Under the pieces are notes generated by a model, which was given only the letters and a program-made list of their open reading frames with translations, searched no databases and was not told the origin of the DNA. A stretch of 64,000 nt of DNA from Macrotis lagotis (Eukaryota > Chordata > Mammalia > Peramelemorphia > Peramelidae), in the NCBI RefSeq assembly GCF_037893015.1, contig NC_133661.1, positions 223,041,489 through 223,105,488 on the forward strand. Direction: 5' to 3'. Both the position numbers and the translations under genes were made by a program. How positions within the stretch are numbered: position 1 is the stretch's first letter; each line of letters opens with the position of its first letter. Below are positions 1 through 12,200 of this stretch, piece by piece.

Positions 1-596
1 TAAAATACAATGAACACTTCCCCTTCTTGAGATTGAGGCATCAAGGGTTTAATATCTATTTAAGATGCTTTGAAAGCCTTTGTTGCCTAGTGGATGATGT
101 TTGTCCTTAATTCTTGAGGAAGATTATGACATTGGGGAGGTGATGCTATGACAAGCACATGAATTGGGTTTGAGTGAAGGGTGCTGTGCTAAGTCACCAG
201 CCTCCCTTTCTCCCCCAGAGAATCAGGACAACTGGAGATGATCCTGGACTTGCCTAAGGTCACACAGCTAGTTAGTGTCAAGTGTCTGAGTCAGATTCGG
301 ACTCCTGTCCTCTTGACTCCAAGGCCAGTGCTCTAATAGGGTGGGAATATCTGGGTTTGAGCCATCCCTCTGCTACACATTAACTGAGTAAGCCTGGCAA
401 GTCTCTCCTCTTATAATCTTGGGCGACTTTCTAAGACTCTAAGTTGTAGGGAAGGTTACGATCTGCAATGGAAAAAGTAGTTTCTTACTGGAAACTCCTT
501 TATATAGAAAAAAAAATCAGAAGTCTGTCTGGGACAAAATTTTTTTATAAAGATGTTTTGTTTGAAAGATACTATTTTACAATGTAAAGACTAATA

Positions 597-690
597 GAAT
601 GCCTTCTGTGGGGGGTGAGGGAGGAAAGCAAGAATGGGGGAAAAATTGTAAAACAAAATAAATAAAACCTTTCTAAAAAAAAGAAAGATA
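597..690 (+). repeat. LINE-like 3' tail fragment
   Basis: A G-rich stretch (gggggtgagggagg) is followed by a short AT-rich end with the polyadenylation-like string AAATAAATAAAA and an A-rich tail. This arrangement is typical of the 3' end of marsupial L1-type retroposons. Similar tails occur near 7948-8095, 48600-48760 and 60265-60425. The family name is inferred, not searched. Confidence 0.45.
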
Positions 691-1659
691 CTATTCTAAT
701 ACATAATACTTTTTTATTTCTGTAAATAAGAATTCATTCTGACAATCTGGGCCATGAACTTTGCAGTAATCTATTGCAGAAATCTTCTGGTGATATAATG
801 ATTGCTATATTATGATAACTGGAAGGGAGTCTTGGGGATATCCTCTAAGGTCCCTTCTTGCTCTAAGGAAACATACCGTGAGAGAAAATAACTTTCCTAA
901 TATCACACAAGGAGCAGGATTCAAATCTAGGTACTTTGACTTTAAATTCAATGCTCTCTCTCTTATACTTCATATTGTTCCTCTCATGATAAAGCAAGGA
1001 TAATAAATTTCTTGTTGTGCAGAATTCAACCGTTGCTAAGTATAACATATTATGTTAGATGCTGGGGAGATATAAAGATAAATAAGAGATGATTTGTTCC
1101 CTCAAGGACCTTGCAGTCTAATTGGAGCAAGAAGATACATCCAGATGGGAGACAAATTATAATATGATAAATGCCTGAAAGAAGAATTAAATGATAGAGG
1201 TGGCTACAGATACACAGTAACAGATTTTTTCAAATAATAATCCTATCAGTGTCTCATTCAGTCAACAAACATTTGTTAAGTGTTTACTATCTGCTAGGTT
1301 CTGTGCTATCTGGGAACCGGGAATTGACCGAACACTGTATATTATTGTTACCTAATGAAGAATGCACACATTTAACCTTTTGTCACTAAGCTTTTTGCAT
1401 GGACTTTAAAAGCAATAACCACATGAGGTTGCCAAGGGCAGTTGTTGATTAAAAAGGGTTGGGTAGAGATGAAGACTCCCCCCCAACCAGATTCCTCCAT
1501 CAGGGCTTCCAGGGGAACAGTTTGGTAAATTGTAGGTTTTATTTTGCACCAAGGGTATGTATAAATCATATTATAATATGATTTCATATGTCATTAGCAT
1601 TTAATAGCTGGAACTGTGTGTGTGTGTGAATGTGTATGAGCACACAAGTAAGTACTCTA

Positions 1660-1905
1660 CAGCTGCAAGAGACTTTCAGAGGTCACCTACTCTGACCTAT
1701 CATTCCATGGGATGTTGTAGTGGATCAACTCAACAACAGGTGGTCAACCAGCTTCCACATAAGAATGTTGAGTGATAGGGAATGTATTACCAGATAATCC
1801 AACTTCATTGTTCAATAACTATTTGTTAGCAAGTTCTTCCTTATGCTGAACCAAAACCTACCTCCCCTTAATTTTCAGCCTAGGTGAGAACCCACCCAGT
1901 CTAGA
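1660..1905 (-). repeat. CR1/L3-type LINE 3'-end relic, antisense
   Basis: The + strand carries phrases characteristic of antisense CR1/L3 3' ends in amniotes: a 'gtggtcaaccagcttcca' segment, then a 'gggaatgtattacc' segment, then 'agcaagttcttcctta'. Decay is heavy. A second copy with the same order of phrases is at 15075-15300. Confidence 0.5.
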
Positions 1906-3660
1906 AATAGTGTCGGTCAAAGTTTCCATGCTAATAAGCATGAAAAGCATGATGACTTGGGTGAGATATCCAGGCTTTTTTGAGGAGAGAGGTAGAGGAG
2001 GGGAGGGAGGCAATTGGGGTTACTAGATAGGAAATGTCTGTGGTCAAATTTGAACTTAGGCCCTCCTAACTCTAGAGCCAGTGTTCAATCCACTGCAGAT
2101 TCAATCTTAAAAAAAAATAATAACCTTCTATAAATGTGAGCCCTTCTACCCTAATTCCCAAGGCTCCTAGTACTTTCTTTAAACTTAATCTCTGGTCAGA
2201 TATTCTAAAGGGATGAAGTAAGGGAAGGGATGTGTTGATACTTAGCTTGGTTCTGTTCCTCCAGAAGGGTGTTTGGGGGGAGTAGGGAGGAGGGACATCA
2301 GGCTTTTGACTTAAGTAGAACGAAGACATTTAATGAAAGAGAATTAACTAGTAGAGGCATTGTAATGGGGTGGAGAGTATCTAAACTTGCAGTCAGGGAG
2401 ACCTGAATTCATATCCAGCCGTAGTCATTTACTAGCCGTATGACCTCGGGGAAGTCCCTTAACATTCTACTTCTTAGTTTCTTCATGCAAAAAAGCAAAG
2501 GTGTTGGACTTGAGTTTTCTTTCAGCTCTAAATCTATGATCCTATGAAATAAAAAGTGGTGTCTACAATTCAACCTGTGGTAAGAATAGAGTAGAGTAAG
2601 AAAGAGGCAAGAAGTTGCTGGAAGTTGGTTTCTTGGTAAGATGTAAAATCTTAAGGGAAGAGGTTCTATTTGTCATTGTATATAATAGGTGCTTAATAAT
2701 ATTGAATTGAATTTTATATGAGACCTTCTTAGATATAACAGATCAGGGTAATTAGTATTAGGCTTTAGCAGGGGTCTAATAATGAAAATGTAGCTGAATC
2801 AAAGAAATGACATTATATGAGGGAAAAAGTTAAGAAATTTCCCCCACCCCAAAGTGAGAATAACTCCTATAGGTAAAACCTAATTCTGGAACCAATAATA
2901 AAGTCTCTGATACTGGGGCAGGCATAGCAAATAGCCTATTTGCTTTGGCATTTATCTTACTGCAAGGATGACAGAGAAACAAGTATCTCAGTTTCAGCAA
3001 GAAAAGGAGAATATTCCAGTGTTGGATAGGCAAAGTACTAGGTTTGTATTTCTATCAATGCCAAGCAATTACTACATGTACACAAAATATTAATGCTCTC
3101 TCCAGTGGAAGAAGTTAAAAAAGTGTGTGTGGCGGGGTGAGAGTTGGCTGTAGAAATGCCTAGATTATCCAAGAGAATGGAAAGATTCTTTTAAAAGGAA
3201 ATAAAAAGATTTTTTAAAAAAAGAACATGAAGCAGAAGGGAACCCTAACCTACTCCATGAAAGTGGAAGAATATGAAAAGGAGAAAGAAGGGAATAAGAA
3301 GTAAAGAATTTTTGGAGCTATATATGAGGTAGGAGTCAGTATCTTTTTTGGAAAAAGTAACATCTTCTAAGGATTAAAGTACTATTGGATTAGGGGGTCA
3401 TGGGATAATAGAACTGGAAGGAGCTTTTGAAGTCATAGTTGGAAACTGAGGCTCAAATGAGTGACCTGTCCCAGATTATATGGCCAAGTTGGTTATGAAC
3501 CTACATCCTCTGGTAACAAAGCCAGGGATTCTTCCCCTGTAACACCATACTTCCAATAAGGAATAGTCTGAAGGAGAGGGAAGTAGTAGTAGCTGGAAAC
3601 TCTCTATTTAGGGATATTCTATATAACCTGAATCTTATTTTGAAGAAGTATCTTCAAAGA

Positions 3661-3990
3661 TGGAGACAACCAGATGGTGCAGTAGATAAAGCTCTGTGCC
3701 TGGAGTCAGATATAACTTCAAATACTTATTGGCTATGTGACCCTGGGCAAGTCACTTAACTTTATTTGTTTTAATCTACTGGAGAAGGAAATGGTGAACT
3801 TCTCCATTATCTTTACCAAGAAATCTCCATTGGACAGTATAGTTTATGGGGCCATTCAGATGAATGATAAAGATGGCATCACCCCTTCTTTTGGAAGTCC
3901 ACCCAAGTGGACTACTCCAACAAAGAATTTGAGAACATCCCCATCTTTTATATACAACATAATTATGGCTCTGGACATTGTAAAAGTTTT
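3661..3990 (+). repeat. Old Mar-1-like SINE with degenerate 3' half
   Basis: The head 'agatggtgcagtagataaag' corresponds to the tRNA-like A-box region. The core 'ctatgtgaccctgggcaagt' follows, and the tail has the 'ctggagaaggaaatgg' motif seen in Mar-1-type SINEs at 18519-18745, 23598-23787 and 58141-58385. The 3' part is heavily diverged, and a - strand SINE piece abuts it at 4021-4135. Confidence 0.5.
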
Positions 3991-5061
3991 CCTTTGAAAT
4001 TGCAATGGAAACTGAGAACAATGTCAAGGTTAAGTGACTTGCCCAAGATCACACAGCCAGTGTCAAGTATATGAGGTTGGATTCGAACTCCTGTCCTCCT
4101 AATTCCATGGCCAATGCTCTATCCACTTCTCAACTTAGCTTCCCCTACCAAACAATATATTTAAGATTTGCACTGCCTTGGTTGTTAGACTGTGCCAGGA
4201 TATTCATCTTTTATTCAAGGCATTTTTATTCACTTACTTTGGTTTTGCTTTTTGGTTCTCCATATCACATTACTGATTAACTAATGAGCATCTAACTTAC
4301 CTCCCTCTCCCTTATCTTGTCTAGATAAATCATCTCACCATATCCCCTTTGCCTGCATTTATGAAGTTGAATTTTTGTATCCATATGAAATACTTTACAT
4401 TTATCTCTATTAAGTGTCATATTTGATATGGTCAATGTTCTAGCTTACTGGGACCTCTTTTTATCCTGATTTTGATGTGTAACATATTTGATTATTCCTC
4501 TCAGCTTTGAATCCTTTGAAAAGATACACCTTTTTAAAAGTCACTTAAAATAATGTTAAATAGTACAAAGTCAAAGATGACTCTTGAAACATTCCTCCTT
4601 TTATAGTGACAACAGCCTTTGTCAATTTTTTTTGGTCTAGTCATTCAACTTGTCCTGAATCCTAGTAATTTTCTTATTGTCTAAAGTATATCTCTTCATC
4701 TTTTCTTCAAGTATAATATAAGACTTTATTTAAAATTTTGTTAAAACCTAGGTAAAAAGGTAAAAAGTCTCTACCAAATTCTCTAGACCTACTGAACTAG
4801 TACACCTGTGAAAAAAGCAATTTAGTCTGGTGTGGCATGTTCTTGAGATGCCATGATGGATCTTAGCAAACATGGCTTCTTTCTTAAAAGTTATTCACTA
4901 AACATCTCTTTAAAATTACATTCTAGAATTTTTCCCAGAATCAAAGTCAGTCTCATTATTTTACAATGTGCAGACTTTGCTTTTTTTTTTTCTTTTGATT
5001 TTGAATGTCAGGGCTTTTTTTTTCTTGTTCTAGTTCTGAAAAAATCTCTTATTTTTCATAG

Positions 5062-5215
5062 GGCTTTTTTTAGGTTTTTGCAAGGCAATGGGGTTAAGTG
5101 GCTTGCCCAAGGCCACACAGCTAGGTAATTATTAAGTGTCTGAGGATGGATTTGAACTCAGGTACTCCTGACTCCAGGGCCAGTGCTCTGTGCACTGTGA
5201 CACCTAGCCGCCCCC
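5062..5215 (-). repeat. Marsupial CORE-SINE with exact 12-bp target duplication
   Basis: Inverted SINE: poly-T and the complement of the CAAAAA tail at the left, the core with 'cttgcccaaggccacacagc', and the complement of the tRNA-like head ending 'cacctagccgcccc' at the right. It is flanked by perfect direct repeats TATTTTTCATAG at 5050-5061 and 5216-5227, which is the signature of LINE-mediated insertion. Confidence 0.9.
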
Positions 5216-5257
5216 TATTTTTCATAGATTTTCAAAGATTATTAACAGTTCTTGCTT

Positions 5258-5530
5258 TGGGGCAGTTAGGTGATGCAATGAATAAAGAACCAGGTCTGGA
5301 GTCAGACTTGAGTTCAAATGTGACCTCAGACACTTATTAGCTGTATGGTCCTAAACAAGTCACTTTACTTCTATTTGCCTTGTTTCCTCATCTGTAAAAT
5401 GAGAATCATTCCCCTTTAATCCTCCTAGGATTATTGTGAGCATCAAGTGAGATAATTTTTAATGCATTTTGCACAATGTGTGGCACATAGTATTATATAG
5501 ATGTTAGCAATTAGTATTAATAAGCACAAA
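5258..5530 (+). repeat. MIR-like/Mar-type SINE, long form
   Basis: The head 'ggggcagttaggtgatgcaa' is followed by the B-box-like 'agttcaaatg', the core 'cctaaacaagtcacttta', then 'cctcatctgtaaaatgagaa' and a MIR-like 3' half ending near 'gcacaatgtgtggcacatag'. It lies 42 bp from the inverted SINE at 5062-5215, so the two heads face each other. Confidence 0.7.
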
Positions 5531-6929
5531 GACTACTGACAGTAGTTCTACATTCTCATAAACCATTTGGGATAAAGTTCATCTGGGTTTGTTAATCTGT
5601 AATCACCAAGAATAATTAGGTATTTTATTGGGGTTTTGTTTTTGCTATTTTGGAGTTGTGACTCCATTATTAGCTACTTTTTTTTCCCTCTCCAAATTTC
5701 CTTGGAGAGAAAATAGAAGAAATATAGAAGTTGAATAGTTCTATCTTCTCAGCAATATCTATTGTTATCTCATCACCATTCAAAGCAGTGCTTATATCCA
5801 CTGCTGGTAAATGTTTAACTTTCTTTTGGGAACAATAATACCTACTGAGACATTGGTTGGAGCTGTGATTTCACTGACAGAGAGAGAGCTTCCAGTAAGG
5901 ACTTTCTTTTATTAATAAAAGCTAAGTACCCTCTTTACAATCTAGCCTTCAAACATTGCCTGAGGATGGCACATTAGGTGCTTTTTCTAGTGTCACACAG
6001 CCAGCATGCATTAGAAGTAGCACCTGAACTCAACTTCTCCAAATTAGGTTCTCTATCCTCTGTGATGTGCTGCCTCTCACACAACCGTCATAAAAAGATC
6101 AAATGAGATAATTTGTTTAGTACTCTCTAACAGTAAATGACCTTCTATCTTCTTACTTTCACTATCTGATTCCCATGTTTAGAATTCTTTACTTCTTTAT
6201 CTCTAATTCCTTGACATGTAATAGGTATTTAATAAATTTATTAACTAATTATAAATAAGAACTATCATTTTTATGATTTTACTAGTAAATCTTTGAGGAA
6301 TGGTGAAGCAATGGAAATGCAAGGTTTGGAAGTTTCTATGAAGATAAAAAGACTTCAGAAAAATGCTTTACATGGGAATAGATAGAGTAAGTATATAAGA
6401 GACATCCCTATAAGGTTGGTTATCAGAGGACAAGTTGTATACATCTGCTAAGATGTGAATAGGTTGGGAGTTGAGAGAATCAGGGAAGGTCAATAAAACC
6501 ACCAATCTTTATATTAAAGAGTATGCCACTGTTTCTGTCACTTCTATTTTAGAGGTAACCCATATAGGACAGTGGATATAGTTAAAATGAAACTAGAAGG
6601 TCCTAGACTCAAGTCTTGCCTCTGTTATATAATGGCTGTATGGCCTTGGACCATTAACTTCTCAGTAACTTCAGGAAACTCTGAAACTAAATTTGTAGAA
6701 CATGTGCCAGTCTTCATTAGTGGAGGGTGTTTTCTCACCAGGAAATTCTTTAAAACCAAGAAACTGAAGGTGTGGTCTTAAAAAAGCTATAGGTAGGGAA
6801 TGCTAAGGATTTGTCATAAATGTAGGAATATTAGAATTCAAGTTCACTACTACAAAATTAGAAGCAGTAACTATAGGTCAAGTAAAAGAAGGTACAAATG
6901 AAATCTTGATTCTCTGGAGCTTCTTGGGT

Positions 6930-7830
6930 AATGTTTTGGGTTGGTTTCTTCCTATCTCTTCTATGACTGTAGAAGGCACCAGTATCCTCTCAGTTACCCA
7001 GGTCCACCTAAATGTCATTCTCAACTCTTTCCTCTCTCTCAGCCCTCCCCATATCCAATCAGTGGCCCAGTCTTATCTATTTCTACCTTCATCTTTCATA
7101 TATTCCCTATTTTTTCCACTTACTCTGCTATTTTCCTGGGGCAAGCCCTTATCACTTCAAGCCTGGGCTTTTATAATAACTTCTGGTTGGTTTTCCTGTC
7201 TCAAGTCTTCCCACTCCATTACAATCTCCTTCCACTTGGCTGTCAAATTGATCTTAAATTTAAGAGCTAACCATATCAACCCCTCAGGGGGCTTCCTGTT
7301 ACTGTTAGGAAAACATTTAAAGTTCTATTTTGTTTTTAAAATCCTTTATAACTTGGTTCCTTTCTACTATTGCAATCTTCTTATATTTTATTCCCCTGTA
7401 TAAAGTCTGAAATCCAATGATACCAGCTTCATTTATTATTCCTTGCACAAGACTATTCATTTCCTGACTCTGTGCATTTTCATTAACTATCTCCCACACC
7501 TGAAATTTTCTCCCTCCTCATTTCTTCCTCTTGGCTTCTTTGATTTTCTTTAACTCCCATCTAAAATTCAACTTTCTAGAAGGAATCTTTCTTGATCCTC
7601 CTTAAAGCTAGTTCCTTCCTTCTATTGATTATCTCCAATTTATCCTGTACATAAATTGCATGTACAGAGCTGTTTGCATGTTGTATTCCCCATTAGATTG
7701 TGATCTCCATGAAAGCACTATTTAGCTTTTCTCTGTATTTCTAGCACTTAACTCAATTTGTCCCACAACTGTAGGTGTTTATGGACTATCTAGTCTCATT
7801 TTTGTCATTAATTTGTTGTGATGACCTGAG
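6930..7830 (+). repeat. L2-type LINE 3' region
   Basis: Old LINE in sense orientation. The phrase order is that of mammalian L2 3' ends: the 'cagggggcttcctgttact' block, the 'aaatcctttataacttgg' block, the 'aaggaatctttcttgatcc' block and finally 'gattgtgatctccatgaaag' with 'ctagcacttaactcaa'. An open frame of 165 codons overlaps this stretch but is a product of pyrimidine-rich composition, not a gene. Confidence 0.55.
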
Positions 7831-7947
7831 TCATCACCTATCTGGATTTTTTTTTCTTCATTGGTTATAAAATGAGGATCATACATGCTCCACCTACTTG
7901 GCAGGAGATTTAGGAGTATATGTTTAAATATTAGATGTGAATATGAC

Positions 7948-8095
7948 TAATAGAAATATGTGTAACATGATTGTCCTATATCAGATTACTTGCTATCTTA
8001 GGGAGGGGGAGGAAAGTGTGGGAAGGAGAAAATTTTACAAAAATGAATTTTAAAAACAATCTTTAAATGAAATTGGAAAAAACAGTTTGAAAAAA
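7948..8095 (+). repeat. LINE-like 3' tail fragment
   Basis: Contains 'aacatgattgtcctatatca', then 'gattacttgctatcttaggg', a purine-rich gggaggggga segment, 'agaaaattttacaaaaatga' and an A-rich end. The same order recurs at 48600-48760 and 60265-60425 and partly at 42757-42830. Confidence 0.55.
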
Positions 8096-8771
8096 TAGAT
8101 GTGAAACAGAAAAAATCTGAGCTAGAAAAAGGTTAGAAAACAGGTTAGAACATTACAGCTAGAAAGAATGCTAGAACGAAGATAGCAGAATATTAATGTG
8201 GAACATCAGACCATTGAGATGAACCTAGAGATAATTTAATTTCATTTTACAGATGTGGAAACTAAGATTTAGAGAGATTAAGCCCATTGCTCAAGGTCAT
8301 GTAATGGCAGCACCAAGGCTAATTCCCAGTTCAGTACTCTTTTTTGGCATACTGTGCTACCTAGCTTGGGCACATGAAATCACATATGAGTGATCCCAAA
8401 ACATAAAATCATAGGATTTACAATTGAAAGGAACCTTAAAGTCTAAACTAGTTTAGTCCCTTAGTTTTTCCAATTGTATTGATATGGGAGCATTGAAGTT
8501 AAGTGATTCTTCATGAGTGCAAAAACTGGGACTTGAACCTAAGGTTTTAGAATTCTTAATTCAAATCACTTTCCACTATACCTCCCTGACTTCCTTTAGT
8601 TACCCTCTTGAGAATGGGGTGCTGCCTCTCACTTGAGGAAATCAACACAATGGAGCCTAGATGCAGAGAAACCTGAAGGCTGAGGGAGACCCGCAAAAAT
8701 AGCGGGCATTTTCGAGCAGCTGGGCAGGGCAAAGGAGGGAGGCTAGATTGGAGCTGGAGGTTGGGGAAAGA

Positions 8772-8826
8772 GGGCGGTGCTTTTTGCCTTGACTTCATTT
8801 CCGGGGGACTGGAAGCAATATATAAG
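8772..8826 (+). promoter_or_regulatory. CHGA: CHGA core promoter: GC box, CRE-like site, TATA box
   Basis: A GC box GGGCGG (8772-8777), a CRE-like octamer TGACTTCA (8790-8797) and a TATA box TATATAAG (8819-8826) lie in this order. In rodent and human CHGA, an Sp1-type GC box, a CRE and a TATA box occur in the same order and spacing and drive neuroendocrine expression. The octamer here differs from the palindromic CRE TGACGTCA at one base of the central CG. Transcription would start about 25-30 bp after the TATA box. Confidence 0.75.
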
Positions 8827-8847
8827 AAGAGGTGTGAGGAAGCTGCT

Positions 8848-9164
8848 GCTGCAGAGCTCCAGTTGGAGTGCTCAAAGACTGCAGGCTGACGGAAAAAGGC
8901 AAAGAGGCAAGCTAAGGCGTTGTCATACCCCCACCCCCACCATTCTCTGGCAGGTTCTTTGCCTCCTGCCACCTCTTTTCTGTGAGAGCCAGGCAGGTTC
9001 CCTCTCCCAGTTGTGCAAAACAGCTCAGTAATAGTAATAAATCCATCTTCTTTTCTATCCCACGCCCCCTCCTCAGTCTGCCCAGAGTCTTCTGACCCTT
9101 TAGCACTTACCACCCCCAGGTCCTGAAGTCAACTCCAGGTCGAGTTTGTGATCCAGGACTCAAC
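8848..9164 (+). other. CHGA: CHGA 5' untranslated region (approximate start)
   Basis: The start is inferred from TATA-box spacing. The leader is about 315 nt, moderately GC-rich against an AT-rich background, and contains no ATG before the CHGA start codon, so the first AUG is the CHGA start. An open frame on the opposite strand (8556-9113) is a composition artefact. Confidence 0.6.
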
Positions 9165-9210
9165 ATGAGCTTTCCCGCCTTCCTCCTCCTGCTGGTGTCG
9201 GCTATGCAAG
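9165..9210 (+). CDS. CHGA: CHGA coding exon 1 (signal peptide)
   Basis: Encodes 15 codons plus one base, MSFPAFLLLLVSAMQ. The start is the first ATG of the leader. The hydrophobic run FLLLLV is the signal-peptide core. The donor is AAG|GTAAGC. Confidence 0.95.
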
Positions 9211-12200
9211 GTAAGCAGCGAGATGGGACTGGGAGAGGACAGGATATGGGGGTGAAGGGGAGAGAGAGGAGAGGTTCAGGAGTCCCCAAGCAGTTCCTTT
9301 GCCTAGGACTATAGGGAGCTGGGGCGGCCTGATACTTACACGCCAGGTCTCTTCAGCACCGTGGACAGCGGCAGTGACTCTAAACCCACCATGTCTCACG
9401 CTCCTTTCCCTTCTCTTAATTGAAGGGTGAGATTTTGCTTCTGGTCCAGGATAAGGGTCTACTATTGCAAAGGGGCTCTGAACTGGGTCGTCCCCATTCC
9501 TTTCCTAGCCTCTCCACCAGGGTTTACCCTGACTGCAACCTGGGCTCAGAGCCCGGTGCTGGTCAAGGTCATTGGCAGAGTTGGGGGAAGGGCTCAGGGA
9601 AATATCAGTTATTTCTCTCTTTATTCTCCTTCTCTTTCTCATTTCTCTCCCCTACCATTTCCTCTCCTTGGCAATCATTTCTTTCTATATTCTTCTTTCC
9701 TTAATCTTTCAATATCCTTCTGTTTCTTTCCCTCTCTCCATCAGCTCTTTTCTTTCCCCATTTCATCCACCATCACCCTCTACAAAAGTATCTTCTTTAC
9801 CTTTATTCTTTTTCCTGTATTCATTCCCTTCTCCTTATTCAACTCTCCTTCTGTCTAAACTGGCTTTGTTTCCCTGGTTCCTGCCTTGAGGTCTCCTAAG
9901 TCATATGGGATCCCTCTTATGTGTTCCCAGGAGACCTACGATCAGGGCTGGGAGGGGTATAACCACTGGGATGATGAATACTTTTCAGAACAGCTCAACC
10001 TGTCTAATCGGAGTTTATGAAAATCCCCTGCCCCAAATCTCCCTGGAAATCTACCTTTTTGGAAGAGTATAAATATCAGCCATTAGTGAAATTAAGAACT
10101 AAAGTGAAAACACCCCCCTCACACACACATGAAGTTTGGGAGACCCTTCAAGGATTCACATGGAAGAAGTGATCACCAGGGTTGAGGGGGTCTCTACTTG
10201 GAGCTATCTCTGCTGTTAAGGTAAAAGGAATGAGGTTATATGGCATAAAACTGTCTCAATGGGAATAATCCCTTTTCTCTTTTTTTCTAGTCATTGCACT
10301 CCCAGTGAACAGCCCAGCAAATAAAAGTGATACTAAGGTAAGGCACATAAGGGAGTTTCAGCTGTAACCTTGGGTGTGAAGCATAAAGTAGATCACTGAA
10401 TAGCAAAAGTTAAAGTCAATCCATGGCCATTGGATTAGATAAAGGAAAGCTGAAAGCCTCCTAAAATGATAACTTCTCCCATTAAAATTATATTTTAAAG
10501 GAAAAGATTGGGGAGTGTTTTCTTCAGTTGGCTTAACACAAATCATATTGGCCCATCTTGTGTGAATCCCATGACTCCCATCAGTGTGAATGTGTAGTTA
10601 AGTTATATCCATGCCTAGTTTGGTCTGAACGTATCATATATACTACTGTAATTGTAAACTGTTAAATGTTTCCAGTGTATTTGAACAACCAAAACTATTA
10701 GGTATGTAGACATATTAGTTGCATGTGCAACTGAATTAATTGCATATATAATTAACTAGAATAATACAAAATTGATAGCTAAAAATTAGTCATCTGTTTT
10801 ATTATATTAGTAAACTTGTAAAACTGAATCACCTGTATACATCTGGACTAAGATATCTGTGCAATTATGTTAGCAAAAGGAATCAATGGACCCAGTACAC
10901 CACTGACTTAGTCCATTTGAATAACTCTTGTACACATGCTCTAGTTGGATGTTCCTTTCTGAATATTAACATTCCTCTCAGGATTTCTGTTCATAATTTG
11001 AAGGGAAGATTGAGGAGAGGAAGGTGATTTTTTCTCTTGAATAAATTCGCAGTAAGTTCATAAAATGATGTGTTTAGAACTTAAAGACAACTTCTACCTC
11101 TTATTTAAATAGGTGATAAATCTGAAGCTCAGAGATATTAAGAGACTCAAGATTACAGTGGTAGCAAGTGACAGATCCCAAATCCTCTGACTCCAAATCC
11201 AATATTCTTCCCATTGTTCCATGGAAATAAATGTGGTAATATTAAGTGCAAATAATCCCTGCTTCTAGACTATTTCTCACTCTGGTCTCTATAATACTCC
11301 ATTGAGGACCTAGCTTGATATGGCTCTATCTCCTTTACTCCCCCCAAATGGGAGGGTGATAAGTACTTAAGTACTTAGACAACTAATCTTGCTACTCCTA
11401 TGAATAAAATCCAGTCTGGGGCTATTGGACATTTGTATCATTTTGTGTATTAGTCTCAAAATCCCATTTAACTAGGAGATATAATTTCAGTGGAGCCGAG
11501 ACATCCTTGAATAGACTGATTTCAAGAAATCACTGAAGTGCACTTCTCTAACAATACTTTGAGGCAGCCTGAAATACATTCTTGCCTACATGATTTTCAG
11601 TCAGGATCAAATCAGAATTGAGTTTCTCAACTTCATATCATGTAAGTTCTCAATTTAGACCAATATAAATCTCCATTAGTTGCTTCTTTCCCCATTTAGT
11701 TGCTTTACAAAATGCTCCATTAGGGAATTATCTGGGGCAATAATAATAGTTAACATTTATAATAGCACTTTAGGGGTATAAAACACTTTACACACAGTAG
11801 TGGATCATTTGATCTTTACAAATACTGTGAAGTAGGTAGTGTAAATACTGTTATCCCTATTTTTTATATGACAAACTGAAAGATTTCACAGCTAAAAATT
11901 AAGAGGAGAGCTGAAAACTGAATCTAGGTCTTCTGACTACAGATATTGTCTTCAAATGTCCAAAAGATTTCCACATCACTGTTCTCTTAAATTGCCTTAT
12001 AGCTCCTGCTTTCACTTGCTTTTGACTGTTTGATTTGCAGCCTACATCTTCTCTCCAAGAGTTCTCTATTCATAGAAATATAGAAGCTTAGAATGTCAGA
12101 GTGTGATAAAAGCATGGTACATAGAATGTGAAACTGGAAGAGAATTTAGAGATTGTTTATATCAGGAGTCCTTATCCTGGGGTTTACAATATATTTCAGG

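Larger units (their letters stand above)
4330..5825 (-). repeat. Antisense CR1/L3-like LINE relic, interrupted by SINEs
   Basis: The + strand reads as the complement of an old CR1/L3-clade LINE. Recognisable phrases include 'tctggtgtggcatgttcttg', 'ccatgatggatcttagcaaa', 'cattctagaatttttcccag' and, beyond the SINE insertions, 'gattttcaaagattattaac' and 'aagttcatctgggtttgtta'. The order of phrases is kept on both sides of the SINEs at 5062-5215 and 5258-5530, which shows one element interrupted twice. No open frame survives. Confidence 0.5.
1..8770. other. Intergenic region upstream of CHGA
   Basis: I see no gene here. The longer open frames (for example 6906-7403) fall inside repeat-derived sequence, lack splice context and have low-complexity composition. 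The region is a patchwork of old interspersed repeats: SINE/MIR-like pieces near 236-340, 2361-2545, 3395-3560, 3661-3990, 4021-4135 and 8410-8590, LINE relics listed separately, and an ancient repeat at about 1045-1310 whose phrases recall 'caaggaccttgcagtctaat' found in many mammals. In human the gene on this side is GOLGA5, but no exon of it is recognisable here. Confidence 0.75.

Noticed and set aside
3665-3690. tRNA gene suggested by A- and B-box-like motifs in SINE heads
   Set aside because: The motifs recur in every SINE copy and the heads do not form complete tRNA cloverleafs; they are SINE promoters, not tRNA genes.
6906-7403. 165-codon open frame on + strand
   Set aside because: Lies within an old L2-type LINE 3' region; hydrophobic/Ser-rich content follows from pyrimidine-rich DNA and there is no splice or promoter context.
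8556-9113. 185-codon open frame on - strand over the CHGA promoter and leader
   Set aside because: Antisense to the CHGA 5' UTR and promoter, no recognisable homology; openness follows from local GC content.
9427-9858. 143-codon open frame in CHGA intron 1
   Set aside because: Phe/Ser/Pro/Leu-rich translation of a pyrimidine tract; not protein-like.
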